A stretch of DNA of 64,000 nucleotides from Treponema sp. CETP13 (GTDB taxonomy: Bacteria; Spirochaetota; Spirochaetia; Treponematales; Treponemataceae), in contig MLPZ01000011.1 of NCBI GenBank assembly GCA_001885315.1, positions 62,001-126,000 on the forward strand, read 5' to 3'. The notes under the pieces are model-generated. The model was not told where the DNA came from and did not search any database. It saw nothing but the letters and a program-made list of their open reading frames with translations. Below, piece after piece: positions 55,788 to 64,000 of the stretch (position 1 is its first letter; each line of letters begins with the position of its first letter). Both the position numbers and the translations under genes were made by a program.

Positions 55788-56386
55788 TGCCTTTTACTTT
55801 TACTACTTGTTCTGTAAATGGACAAACTATAGACGGACTTTACGAAATTCAACCCCAAGTTTTTGGTGATAAACGTGGCTATTTTTTTGAATGTTATAGT
55901 CAAAAAGACTTTTTTGACGCCGGCTTAACTATGCAGTTTGTGCAAGACAATCAATCGGCTTCTACAAAAGGCGTTTTGCGTGGTTTGCATTTTCAGACCA
56001 AGCATCCACAAGGCAAGCTAGTTAGAGCAGTTTCTGGCAAAGTGTACGATGTTGCAGTGGATTTGCGAAACGGCTCTAAAACGTTTGGCAAATACTATGG
56101 CGTTATTTTAGATGCAGAAAAACAAAATCAGTTTTATATTCCACAAGGGTTTGCACATGGTTTTTATGTGTTATCCGAGACCGCGGTGTTTGCCTATAAA
56201 TGCACCGATTTTTATGATCCTAATGGAGAAGGCGGTCTTATGTGGAACGATCCATCAATCAATATAGATTGGAACGCAATAGCTCCAGAGATAACTCCTC
56301 TTTTATCGCCTAAAGATGAAAAACACCCACAATTTAATAAGGATTCGTTATATTTTGATACAAATGCTAAATGGATAGGAGCATAG
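55787..56386 (+). CDS. rmlC: dTDP-4-dehydrorhamnose 3,5-epimerase
   Basis: The 199-residue cupin has the RmlC hallmarks PQVFGDKRGYFFECYSQKDF, QDNQSASTKGVLRGLHFQ and IPQGFAHGFYVLSE, with the catalytic His in RGLHFQ. It epimerises C3 and C5 of dTDP-4-keto-6-deoxyglucose. The ATG overlaps the rmlA stop (TAATG). Its last 20 bases hold the ribosome binding site of the next gene. Confidence 0.95.
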   Translation: MPFTFTTCSVNGQTIDGLYEIQPQVFGDKRGYFFECYSQKDFFDAGLTMQFVQDNQSASTKGVLRGLHFQTKHPQGKLVRAVSGKVYDVAVDLRNGSKTFGKYYGVILDAEKQNQFYIPQGFAHGFYVLSETAVFAYKCTDFYDPNGEGGLMWNDPSINIDWNAIAPEITPLLSPKDEKHPQFNKDSLYFDTNAKWIGA

Positions 56387-56388
56387 CT

Positions 56389-57300
56389 GTGGAAAAAATA
56401 ACGGTATTAATGTCCACCTATAATGGTGAAAAATATTTAAAAGAACAGCTTGATAGTATTTTAGCACAAGAGGATGTTAATATAAATTTAATAATACGAG
56501 ATGATGGATCTTCTGATAAAACATTAGAAATACTTACTGAATATTCAAAAAAACACACAAATATCACATATTATTGTGGAGAAAATTTAAAACCAGCAAA
56601 ATCTTTTTTAGAATTAATGACAAAAGAATTTGATTCTGAATATTATGCATTAGCTGACCAAGATGATATATGGGATTCTGATAAATTAAAATGTGGCATA
56701 GATAAATTAAAAACTTTAGATAATACAAAACCTAATTTGTATTTTTCAAATTTACGAATTGTTAATCAAGACAATGTATTTTTTCAGAATGCACATAAAA
56801 AACAAATAATACCCAATAAATACGTTGCACTAGCAACGCCTATAGTGACAGGCTGTACCATTATATATAATAAAAAAGCAAAAGAAATATTAAAAGATCA
56901 TATTCCGACATCAAATTTAATGCACGATTCTTGGTTATATTTAATTTGTATTTTTTTTGGACAAGTAATTTATGATTTTATTCCACATATCAATTATAGG
57001 CAGCATGAAAATAATGTTATTGGAATGGCTATTAAAAAAAATAAATTATGTTTCTTTTTAGATAAAATAAAAGAAATCTCTCATGATAATAATGAGCCTA
57101 GATATAATAATGCCATAGCCTTTTTAGAAAGCTTTAAATTACAATTACAACAAAAAGATATTCAATATATTTCTTTAATTACAAATTATAAACAGAGTTT
57201 TAAAAATAAACTTCTACTTATTTTTAATCGAAAAATAAAAATTAATAGTTTACTTGGGGACTTTAAATTTAGATTAAAAATAATTTTAGAAAATATATAA
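56389..57300 (+). CDS. Family 2 glycosyltransferase (rhamnosyltransferase-like)
   Basis: The 303-residue product has the GT-A motifs STYNGEKYLKEQLDSILAQ, IIRDDGSSDKT and ALADQDDIWDSDKL. It probably adds a sugar, perhaps rhamnose, during repeat-unit assembly on the cytoplasmic side. I choose GTG at 56389, with GGAG seven bases upstream, over an ATG at 56371 inside rmlC. Base composition is lower in GC than the rml genes, suggesting separate origin. Confidence 0.85.
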   Translation: MEKITVLMSTYNGEKYLKEQLDSILAQEDVNINLIIRDDGSSDKTLEILTEYSKKHTNITYYCGENLKPAKSFLELMTKEFDSEYYALADQDDIWDSDKLKCGIDKLKTLDNTKPNLYFSNLRIVNQDNVFFQNAHKKQIIPNKYVALATPIVTGCTIIYNKKAKEILKDHIPTSNLMHDSWLYLICIFFGQVIYDFIPHINYRQHENNVIGMAIKKNKLCFFLDKIKEISHDNNEPRYNNAIAFLESFKLQLQQKDIQYISLITNYKQSFKNKLLLIFNRKIKINSLLGDFKFRLKIILENI

Positions 57301-57340
57301 TTCTTAATTTTTGAAATCTATCTCAAAATAGGAGCATAAC

Positions 57341-58225
57341 ATGGTTTGGTTAATTGGCAACAAGGGAATGCTTGGTAGCGAGATTGCACGACAGCTTACT
57401 GAAAATAATATACGCTTTATAGGGACTGATAGAGATGTTGATATTACCTCATACTCTGCAATCGAAAAGTTTGTAAAACAACAAACAAGCAATAATAAAA
57501 TTACATATATAATAAATTGCGCAGCCTATACGGCTGTAGACAATGCAGAAGACAGCCAAGAAATAGCAAGAGTCTTAAATGCAGAAGGACCTAAAAACAT
57601 TGCAAAACTTGCAAAGAATATTAATGCAAAAATGATTCATATTTCTACCGACTATGTGTTTGGTGGAAAAGGGACAGAGCCATATAAAGAAGATACAAAA
57701 CGCAATCCTCTTGGTGTTTATGGCTCTACAAAAGCAGATGGCGAACGTGCAATCGAAAAAGAAACTTCTAATTATTATATTTTTAGAACAGCCTGGCTCT
57801 ATGGTTTTGATGGCAAAAACTTTGTGTATACGATGACCAAACTCATGAACTCTCATGATTCTATAAAAGTAATTAGCGATCAGCAAGGAACCCCCACATA
57901 CGCAGGAGATCTTGCACATATAATTGTTTTAACAATACAACGGGACAATATTCCCTTTGGTTATTATCATGTAACAAATTTAGGACACACAAATTGGTAT
58001 GAGTTTGCAAAAGAAATATATAAGCTGGGTAAAAAAGCAGGCCGTATCACATCAGATTGTGTTATTAATGCGTGTTCTACTGCAGAGTACCCAACAAAAG
58101 CAGAGCGTCCTGCCTATTCAGTACTCGATAAAACAAAAGTACAAAAAACATACGCTATTAGCATTCCTCAATGGCAAGAAAGCCTTAAACAATTTATAAC
58201 TAATAGTAGATTTAAGGAGCTGTAA
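57341..58225 (+). CDS. rmlD: dTDP-4-dehydrorhamnose reductase
   Basis: The 294-residue short-chain dehydrogenase begins MVWLIGNKGMLGSEIARQLTE with the nucleotide-binding GNKGMLG. It has CAAYTAVDNAE, STDYVFGG and YGSTKADGE with the catalytic YxxxK. It makes the last step to dTDP-L-rhamnose. It lies between the GT2 gene and rmlB, three bases before rmlB. Confidence 0.95.
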   Translation: MVWLIGNKGMLGSEIARQLTENNIRFIGTDRDVDITSYSAIEKFVKQQTSNNKITYIINCAAYTAVDNAEDSQEIARVLNAEGPKNIAKLAKNINAKMIHISTDYVFGGKGTEPYKEDTKRNPLGVYGSTKADGERAIEKETSNYYIFRTAWLYGFDGKNFVYTMTKLMNSHDSIKVISDQQGTPTYAGDLAHIIVLTIQRDNIPFGYYHVTNLGHTNWYEFAKEIYKLGKKAGRITSDCVINACSTAEYPTKAERPAYSVLDKTKVQKTYAISIPQWQESLKQFITNSRFKEL

Positions 58226-58228
58226 GTC

Positions 58229-59332
58229 ATGAAACGAGCATTAAAAAATATTTTAGTTACAGGTGGAGCAGGTTTTATTGGCTGCAACTTTATTCACTAC
58301 CTTTTTAATCCAAATACAAATTTTAGCGGTCGCATTATTAATGTTGACTGTCTAACGTATGCCGGAAACTTAGAAAGCTTACAAGATATAGAAGCAAAAT
58401 ATGGCTCTAAAAGTAAAAATCAACGTTATTTTTTTGAAAAAGTAAATATCTGTGACAGAGCCCAAATAGAGCGTATATTTAAGCAATATCAAATTGATAC
58501 CGTTATTCATTTTGCAGCAGAAAGTCACGTAGACCGCTCAATTTTGGGTCCAGAAGCCTTTGTACAAACAAACATAATGGGCACTTTTACCATGCTTGAT
58601 GTTGCTCGTACATCTTGGACAAACAAAGACGGCTCTTTAAGAGACGATGTGCTGTTTCATCATATTTCTACAGACGAAGTATATGGCTCTCTTGGTGATA
58701 CTGGCTATTTTACCGAAACAACCCCATACGATCCACGTAGCCCCTATTCTGCAAGTAAAGCATCGAGTGACCATTTAGTTATGTCATATTTTCATACCTA
58801 TGGCTTTCCAATAACACTATCTAATTGTACTAACAATTATGGCCCATACCAATTTCCAGAAAAACTAATACCATTAATGATAGAAAACATTTCTCAGGGC
58901 AAAAACTTACCAGTATATGGCAAGGGAGTAAATATTAGAGATTGGGTATACGTAGAAGATCATAACCGAGCAGTATGGCTTGTTATGAACAAAGGCACCA
59001 TTGGCGAAAAGTACAACATCGGTGGTGAAAACGAGTGGCAAAACATTACATTGTTGCACAAACTTATAGAACTAACTGCTAAAAAAACCGGAAAAACTAT
59101 TGCAGAGGTCGAAAAAACTATAACTTATGTAAAAGACAGACCAGGGCATGACCTCAGGTATGCTATAGATTGCTCTAAAATTAAAAACGAACTCGGCTGG
59201 AAGAGAGAAGTAACCTTTGACCAAGGCTTAGAGAGCACGGTAGACTGGAATCTAGAGCACAAAGAGTGGATAGAACACATTAAAAGTGGTGAATACACTA
59301 AATGGGTCGAGAAAAACTATGGGGAGAGATAA
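58229..59332 (+). CDS. rmlB: dTDP-glucose 4,6-dehydratase
   Basis: The 367-residue product has the Rossmann motif VTGGAGFIGCNF, FAAESHVDRSI, HISTDEVYGSLG and the catalytic YSASKASSDHL. It makes dTDP-4-keto-6-deoxyglucose. With rmlA, rmlC and rmlD it completes the dTDP-L-rhamnose set. Start codon is preceded by AAGGAGC within rmlD. Confidence 0.96.
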   Translation: MKRALKNILVTGGAGFIGCNFIHYLFNPNTNFSGRIINVDCLTYAGNLESLQDIEAKYGSKSKNQRYFFEKVNICDRAQIERIFKQYQIDTVIHFAAESHVDRSILGPEAFVQTNIMGTFTMLDVARTSWTNKDGSLRDDVLFHHISTDEVYGSLGDTGYFTETTPYDPRSPYSASKASSDHLVMSYFHTYGFPITLSNCTNNYGPYQFPEKLIPLMIENISQGKNLPVYGKGVNIRDWVYVEDHNRAVWLVMNKGTIGEKYNIGGENEWQNITLLHKLIELTAKKTGKTIAEVEKTITYVKDRPGHDLRYAIDCSKIKNELGWKREVTFDQGLESTVDWNLEHKEWIEHIKSGEYTKWVEKNYGER

Positions 59333-59366
59333 AAGTCTTAATATTTATTAGCAAAAAGGAAATTTT

Positions 59367-60593
59367 ATGAAAGAAAGAGCAATATTAGCAATATCTCACT
59401 CTAACTATATAATTAATAGTGCAGGAACTGAAAAATGCATAAGAGACATAGAAAATTTACTAAACAAAGAGGGAATATATTACATACAAATTTTCCCTGT
59501 TAGATTTAAAAATTGTATAGGAGTTTATTTTAAAAAAAAATTTAGAGGCATATATTCTTATAGTGACATAATCGGATTGTTACAAAAATATAAAATTGAT
59601 TTAATTGGAATTCATATACATCATTTACTATACCATAATTTGCATAATATTATTAACTTACTAAAAGAATTAAACTTACCTATAACTTATTTTGTTCACG
59701 ATTACTATGCAATTTGTTCAAATTATAATTTAATAAACTCATCTGGAAATTATTGCGGCATGAGCTTTCCTAATAAGAAAAAATGTGCAAATTGCTCTTA
59801 TTATGCCACGAGTATTTATAAACATAAAGAATTTGAAAACTTTTTTAAGACATTAGCTAATTTAATTTACAAAATTATTACTCCATCTCAATTTGTTGCA
59901 ACAGCTTGGCAAAATGTTTATCCTATACATACAAACAAAATTTTAATTCGTAATCATTTAGTACCCTCTCGTCAAAATTGCATTATTACAAACAAAAAAA
60001 ATACTAAACTTAGAATTGCTTATTGTGGAGCAAAAGCAAATGCCAAAGGGTTTATGGAATGGGAAAAATTAATATTAGAAAATAAAGAAAAATTTGAGTT
60101 TTTTTATTTAGGAACTGATAAAAACAAAGAAAAAAATGTAACAAATATCTATGTAAATAATGTTTTACAGGGATCAAATGCAATGACTAACGCATTAATA
60201 CAAAATCATATAGATGTAGTATTTCTTTGGAGTACCTGGCCAGAAACTTATTGCTATGTATACTATGAAGCAAGTATGGCTAATTGTATTATTATTACAA
60301 ATACTATTTCAGGAAATGTTGCAAACGAAGTAGAAAAAGTAGGAAATGGTTTTATTTTTGACAGTCTTCAAGATTTACAAGATAATATTAACAATAAAAG
60401 CTTCCACAATGCTGTTCTAGATATATATAAAAATAACATTCTTATACCTAAGCAATACAGTGCAAACGAAAGTTTAGATGGCTTACTTTTTGAGACAAAC
60501 AAAGATAAAATCAAATATCCAAAAAGGTTTTGCACAAAAAAAGTTTTACTATCATATTGTTATGCTATAAAACATAAATTACGATTATATTAA
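59367..60593 (+). CDS. Glycosyltransferase family 4-like protein
   Basis: The 408-residue product has the GT4 N-terminal pattern FVHDYYAICSNYNLINSSGNYCG with a following cysteine pair (CANCSYY), the region ITPSQFVATAWQ, and a C-terminal domain beginning LRIAYCGAKANAKGF. The usual EGFPNV-type donor motif is changed to STWPETYCYVYYEASMANCI. It likely adds a sugar to the repeat unit. It is strikingly AT-rich. It ends the plus-strand operon. Confidence 0.8.
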   Translation: MKERAILAISHSNYIINSAGTEKCIRDIENLLNKEGIYYIQIFPVRFKNCIGVYFKKKFRGIYSYSDIIGLLQKYKIDLIGIHIHHLLYHNLHNIINLLKELNLPITYFVHDYYAICSNYNLINSSGNYCGMSFPNKKKCANCSYYATSIYKHKEFENFFKTLANLIYKIITPSQFVATAWQNVYPIHTNKILIRNHLVPSRQNCIITNKKNTKLRIAYCGAKANAKGFMEWEKLILENKEKFEFFYLGTDKNKEKNVTNIYVNNVLQGSNAMTNALIQNHIDVVFLWSTWPETYCYVYYEASMANCIIITNTISGNVANEVEKVGNGFIFDSLQDLQDNINNKSFHNAVLDIYKNNILIPKQYSANESLDGLLFETNKDKIKYPKRFCTKKVLLSYCYAIKHKLRLY

Positions 60594-60625
60594 TCTTAAT
60601 AAATTCTTGTAATCTTTTACATTAA

Positions 60626-61759
60626 TTATATAAGTTTATTTAAAATATTTAAAAATAATTCATTTTTTGATAACTTAGCCTTGTAAGGGACAGAGATAAC
60701 GGAAAAATCTTCTTTTTTTAAAAAACGTGATTTTATATTACACAAATCAAACAGTGAAATAATTCTCTCGTTCATTTCACTATTAATTCCAATTAAAGGT
60801 ATGACTGCAAAAAGTTTTTTGAAAATAATAGAAAAAACACAACAATGAAAGGAATTCGTAAAGACATATTCGGCATGATCTAAAAGATAAAGCCATTCTG
60901 GAATTGTAGCATAAGTTTTTTTATATTTATCAAACTGATTATTTCCACTAACATAAATAACATTTAAACCTTTGTTTTTAGCCCACTTATAAATATTATT
61001 AATTGGAAATTTACTACCATTATTTAAATAATACAAAAATATATATTTTTCAGTTGGTTTACGTATCTTTTCATTTCTATATAACATCCTGTACTTTTCA
61101 GCAGGTAAAAATAGAGTTGGATCATGTACCCAAAGTGAATTTTCTACATCACAACTAGAACATATATTAATCCCACTTTTTTCTCTCACTGAAATCCAAT
61201 CGAAATTGTTTAATAAAGGAGATACTTCAACTTTTAAGGAATCAGAAATTTGTTTTTTACCCCAACTGGCTGCATAACTAAATCGTTTTATATTCGATGA
61301 TCCAAAATCCAGAAAATAAGCATGCACGACATTTTTTATGTGTTTTAATGATATTTTACCAAAATTCCATACTTGATCACTTCCAACTATATATACATCT
61401 GCTTCCGGAGGATTCTTCTTTAATTCGGCATATGAATACCATATTTTATTACTTTGTTTTATATGTTTTTTTCTAAAGGATTCAAAAAACCTAGGATTTT
61501 GAGAATGTTCTTTTTTTCTAGATACTGCCTTAACAAAAAGTTGAAAACGAGAAAATAAAAATTTTATTAATTTGACCGGATTAAAGGCCTTCAATACTTT
61601 TACAAAAAACGGATTCTTTATAAAATCACTCCTAGGATCATACCTTATTAAATACGCATCATGCCCAGCTTCTCGTAAATATTTTTGCAGAGCATAACAT
61701 TGTAATTGCTGTCCATAATTATCTTCTGACCACCAAAAAGTCATAATACCAATTTTCAT
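60626..61759 (-). CDS. Polysaccharide pyruvyl transferase family protein
   Basis: The 377-residue product has the WcaK/CsaB-type fold features: MTFWWSEDNYGQQLQCYALQKYLREAGHDAYLIRYD, shown here only in outline, VGSDQVWNFG, and a late EYVFTNSFHCCVFSI. Family members add ketal-linked pyruvate to sugars or act as related glycan transferases. It is on the minus strand after the MenD-like gene, 48 bases downstream, so the two are probably co-expressed. Confidence 0.85.
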   Translation of the reverse strand: MKIGIMTFWWSEDNYGQQLQCYALQKYLREAGHDAYLIRYDPRSDFIKNPFFVKVLKAFNPVKLIKFLFSRFQLFVKAVSRKKEHSQNPRFFESFRKKHIKQSNKIWYSYAELKKNPPEADVYIVGSDQVWNFGKISLKHIKNVVHAYFLDFGSSNIKRFSYAASWGKKQISDSLKVEVSPLLNNFDWISVREKSGINICSSCDVENSLWVHDPTLFLPAEKYRMLYRNEKIRKPTEKYIFLYYLNNGSKFPINNIYKWAKNKGLNVIYVSGNNQFDKYKKTYATIPEWLYLLDHAEYVFTNSFHCCVFSIIFKKLFAVIPLIGINSEMNERIISLFDLCNIKSRFLKKEDFSVISVPYKAKLSKNELFLNILNKLI

Positions 61760-61807
61760 ACATTAAATCCTTTCAGAGTTCTTATTTAAAAGGTGCTTAG
61801 AATTAAC

Positions 61808-63553
61808 CTAGTTATTTTTTATTATTTTTTTTATCATTTTAACCCCGTTATCCCCAATTATTTGTTTTACAACTGTTTTGGTTTTCCCTTCTAAAGTTTG
61901 TTCAAGATTCATCATTAATTTTAAAGCATTACTTTCATCATAATCATTAGTAAAAACTTCAAAAAGCATAGGAACATCAGTAATTTCTGGCATTAAAAAA
62001 TGTCTATATATTTTTTCAAATTCTTCTTTATTTTTTGCACATAAATACTCAAAACCTAAATCTTGAGAATAATGTTTTATTAAATTCTGAGATTTATTGC
62101 CAAAATGACCAGCAGCGGCCATAAAATTATCTGCATCTTTTCCAAAAGCAGCAACAGGATGATTAAAATTCTTAAACTCTACACCTTTTCCATTATTAAT
62201 TAAAAGTATTCGTAAATTATTACATACCTGTCGATTCCCTATAGCATTCATATCATAAAAAAATGCTAAATCCCCAACAATTCCAAAATATAATTTCTTT
62301 TTATTAGCTAATGAAGCCCCAATTAAAGCTGAAATATCTCCATCAATACCAAATCCACCAACATTAGAATAAGACATAACGGAGTGTGGTATTTCAAAGA
62401 AATTCCAAGATCGTAGGGTATTTAGAATTCCAAAATGAATAACTGAATTTTCCGGAAGTTTATTTGCCATCTGAGCAGCTATCCATATATTGGAGAAAGG
62501 AAGTTTAGGAATTTTATTATTAAGTTGGCAAAGATGTTTCTTGCAATTTTCTAAATAACTATCATCTCCCTGTGTAACATTCATTAAGAAATGTTTAAAG
62601 AATACTTCTTCTGGCATTTCAAATATATATTGTAGTTTACGATACGTGTCGCGAATTTCCCCGTCTTCACTAATTCTCCAAATCTTTTTTGAATTAATAA
62701 TGTATCCGGTATTGTCTCCTGATATTTCTCCAATATGAATAAGCAAATCTGGAACAAATCTGGAAATGGGAGAACCTTGTTGATAAGTTGCAAGCGAAAA
62801 CATAACTCTATATTTTCCTTTATATCCACTTGTATGATCACAAAATACGACAGCATTGTGTGCCGAACAGAATTCATCAATAATTAATGTTTGTTCCTTT
62901 GTCATTTTACAATGAGAACCTATAAAAATAGCTATTCTTCCTTTAGGTAGTTCTGGGAATTTATCACTTTGTGTTATACGATCAATAAAACGAACAGAAG
63001 GAAGTTCTTTTGTTTCAAAATTTTTGTCATATCTTGTTGGTAGATTTATATGAACAGGACCTCCTCCATAGTGTTTAAGTTCTAAAATTGCTTTATTAGC
63101 TTTAATCTCACAATCCCAAAAATCATCATCATCATTTACTACTGGTAAAGTAACACTTAGTTTAACAACATCTTTTGGTGTGCTACTTCTATCAATTACT
63201 TGTGCGATATTATGTCCAATTTTTGAAATAATTTGTGTCGAAGTTACAGCCAGAAGAGGTAACTTACGATAAAACGCTTCGGTTAAGCCAGGTAAATAAT
63301 TCCTAGAAGCAGTTGCTCCTGTACAAGTCAGAACAACAGGTCCTCCTGTTTCGGCAGCAAGCCCACAAGCCATATAAGCTGCCGATCGCTCATCAACACA
63401 AGAATATATTTCAAAATATGGATCATACTGAATACTACCAACAAAAGTCATATTTGTGGTACCTGGAGAAGCAATTACTTTTCTAATGCCATGTTTTTTT
63501 AATAACGCAATAAGAATCTGGATGTTTTTTTCGTTTGTATAGTAATGTCCCAT
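61808..63553 (-). CDS. MenD-like thiamine diphosphate-dependent enzyme
   Basis: The 581-residue product has the ThDP fold: the N-terminal catalytic Glu in SCVDERSAAYMACGLA, TCTGATASRNYLPGLTEA, and the C-terminal cofactor region IVGDLAFFYDMNAIGNRQV with the downstream NN (LLINNGKG). The GDLAFFYDMNA form is MenD-like rather than acetolactate synthase-like. No other menaquinone gene is nearby. It sits between a sugar epimerase and a pyruvyl transferase, so a carboligation or decarboxylation in sugar synthesis is likely. AGGAG precedes the ATG. Confidence 0.82.
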   Translation of the reverse strand: MGHYYTNEKNIQILIALLKKHGIRKVIASPGTTNMTFVGSIQYDPYFEIYSCVDERSAAYMACGLAAETGGPVVLTCTGATASRNYLPGLTEAFYRKLPLLAVTSTQIISKIGHNIAQVIDRSSTPKDVVKLSVTLPVVNDDDDFWDCEIKANKAILELKHYGGGPVHINLPTRYDKNFETKELPSVRFIDRITQSDKFPELPKGRIAIFIGSHCKMTKEQTLIIDEFCSAHNAVVFCDHTSGYKGKYRVMFSLATYQQGSPISRFVPDLLIHIGEISGDNTGYIINSKKIWRISEDGEIRDTYRKLQYIFEMPEEVFFKHFLMNVTQGDDSYLENCKKHLCQLNNKIPKLPFSNIWIAAQMANKLPENSVIHFGILNTLRSWNFFEIPHSVMSYSNVGGFGIDGDISALIGASLANKKKLYFGIVGDLAFFYDMNAIGNRQVCNNLRILLINNGKGVEFKNFNHPVAAFGKDADNFMAAAGHFGNKSQNLIKHYSQDLGFEYLCAKNKEEFEKIYRHFLMPEITDVPMLFEVFTNDYDESNALKLMMNLEQTLEGKTKTVVKQIIGDNGVKMIKKIIKNN

Positions 63554-63579
63554 AATAAATCGCTCCTACAATTAATATA

Positions 63580-64000
63580 TTATATAAAATATCTATATAA
63601 TATGTATTTTATTTTTTGCTTAAAGTTTTGAATTTCATTTAGTGAAGTTCGCTCTTTCGCTATTTTATCTTTTTTTGCTTCTGACACCCAATTTATATTC
63701 TTAAAATAGGGATTATTTATAAATGATTCTAAACAGTTTTTTAATCCAGTTTCAGTGTTAATAAACTCGTTTACATCAACAAATTGTGAAATTTTAGAAA
63801 CATCAAACTTTCTATTAAAAAGTCTGTCATATTTTACCTGATATTCTTCTGTATGAAATTTCATAAATGTATTAAGATCACTAAAAATAACTTTTGGTCG
63901 AAATCCTAAATGGGTTTCTAAAACCTGTAAATAAAGATTTAAAACACTTTTCCACTCTATAGACGTTTGTTTAGTAATATGAAACACTTCTCCAAATGCA
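63580..64000 (-). CDS. NAD-dependent sugar epimerase/dehydratase (partial, N-terminus outside window)
   Basis: Only the last 140 codons are visible; the frame stays open to the right edge. The fragment AFGEVFHITKQTSIEWKSVL resembles the C-terminal sugar-binding region of extended short-chain dehydrogenases (FHIT plus a following tryptophan). LGFRPKVIFSDLNTFM and the closing FKQKIKYILYRYFI follow. The catalytic YxxxK and Rossmann motifs lie outside the window. It precedes the MenD-like gene by 26 bases in the same operon. Confidence 0.7.
   Translation of the reverse strand, partial: AFGEVFHITKQTSIEWKSVLNLYLQVLETHLGFRPKVIFSDLNTFMKFHTEEYQVKYDRLFNRKFDVSKISQFVDVNEFINTETGLKNCLESFINNPYFKNINWVSEAKKDKIAKERTSLNEIQNFKQKIKYILYRYFI

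Overview
The window is a low-GC bacterial chromosome segment that I read as a spirochaete of the genus Treponema or a close relative, probably a fermentative gut or rumen species. The reasons are the gene order tRNA-Thr, rpmG, tRNA-Trp, secE, nusG, rplK, rplA, rplJ, rplL, rpoB, rpoC, rpsL, rpsG, then tuf directly before rpsJ with no fusA; the RpoB rifampicin region with Asn where Escherichia coli has Ser531, a substitution known from naturally rifampicin-resistant spirochaetes; and the [FeFe]-hydrogenase maturases HydG and HydE. No rRNA, IS element, integrase or CRISPR array was seen.

Region 1 (1-14776, minus strand) is the transcription and translation superoperon. It starts from a near-consensus promoter upstream of tRNA-Thr and runs to a strong terminator after rpsG. 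A second strong promoter with a long structured leader drives tuf and the start of the S10 operon (rpsJ, cut by the window edge). Several spacers inside the operon carry hairpins, and one short hairpin motif recurs.

Region 2 (14795-37450) is mixed housekeeping and accessory. It holds a serine acetyltransferase with a NusG-domain-II protein; a membrane-anchored AraC regulator between two secreted proteins that share an 'AAxxLGVTEEDLIAALG' module; RadA and a NUDIX protein; a TolC/MacA/MacB-type export operon; a TPR lipoprotein with a TraB-family membrane protein; an unrecognised 570-residue membrane-anchored protein; a GatB-like/asparaginase-like fusion whose catalytic threonines appear lost; and an operon of a glycosidase-like protein, Ppx/GppA-HD and Ppk1 (polyphosphate metabolism).

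Region 3 (37453-51391) holds hydG-hydE (HydG with an altered auxiliary-cluster cysteine motif), a c-di-GMP phosphodiesterase, tRNA-Val, a GH13 amylase with a TetR regulator, a zinc-ribbon NUDIX protein, a single-chain EcfA-EcfA-EcfT transporter protein, an aminotransferase with an Lrp regulator, two secreted proteins, and a three-gene cassette of unknown function with its own promoter.

Region 4 (51405-64000) is a surface polysaccharide locus: manC, two tandem EpsG-like polymerases, rmlA, rmlC, a GT2, rmlD, rmlB and a GT4 on the plus strand, met by a convergent minus-strand group of a polysaccharide pyruvyl transferase, a MenD-like ThDP enzyme and a truncated sugar epimerase. It should make dTDP-rhamnose and GDP-mannose for an O-antigen or exopolysaccharide.

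The strongest leads for undescribed biology are the degenerate GatB/asparaginase fusion, the variant HydG, the shared LGVTEEDL module with its AraC regulator, the three-gene cassette at 49758-51344, and the MenD-like/pyruvyl transferase/epimerase group. All functions are assigned by reading motifs; no database search was run.
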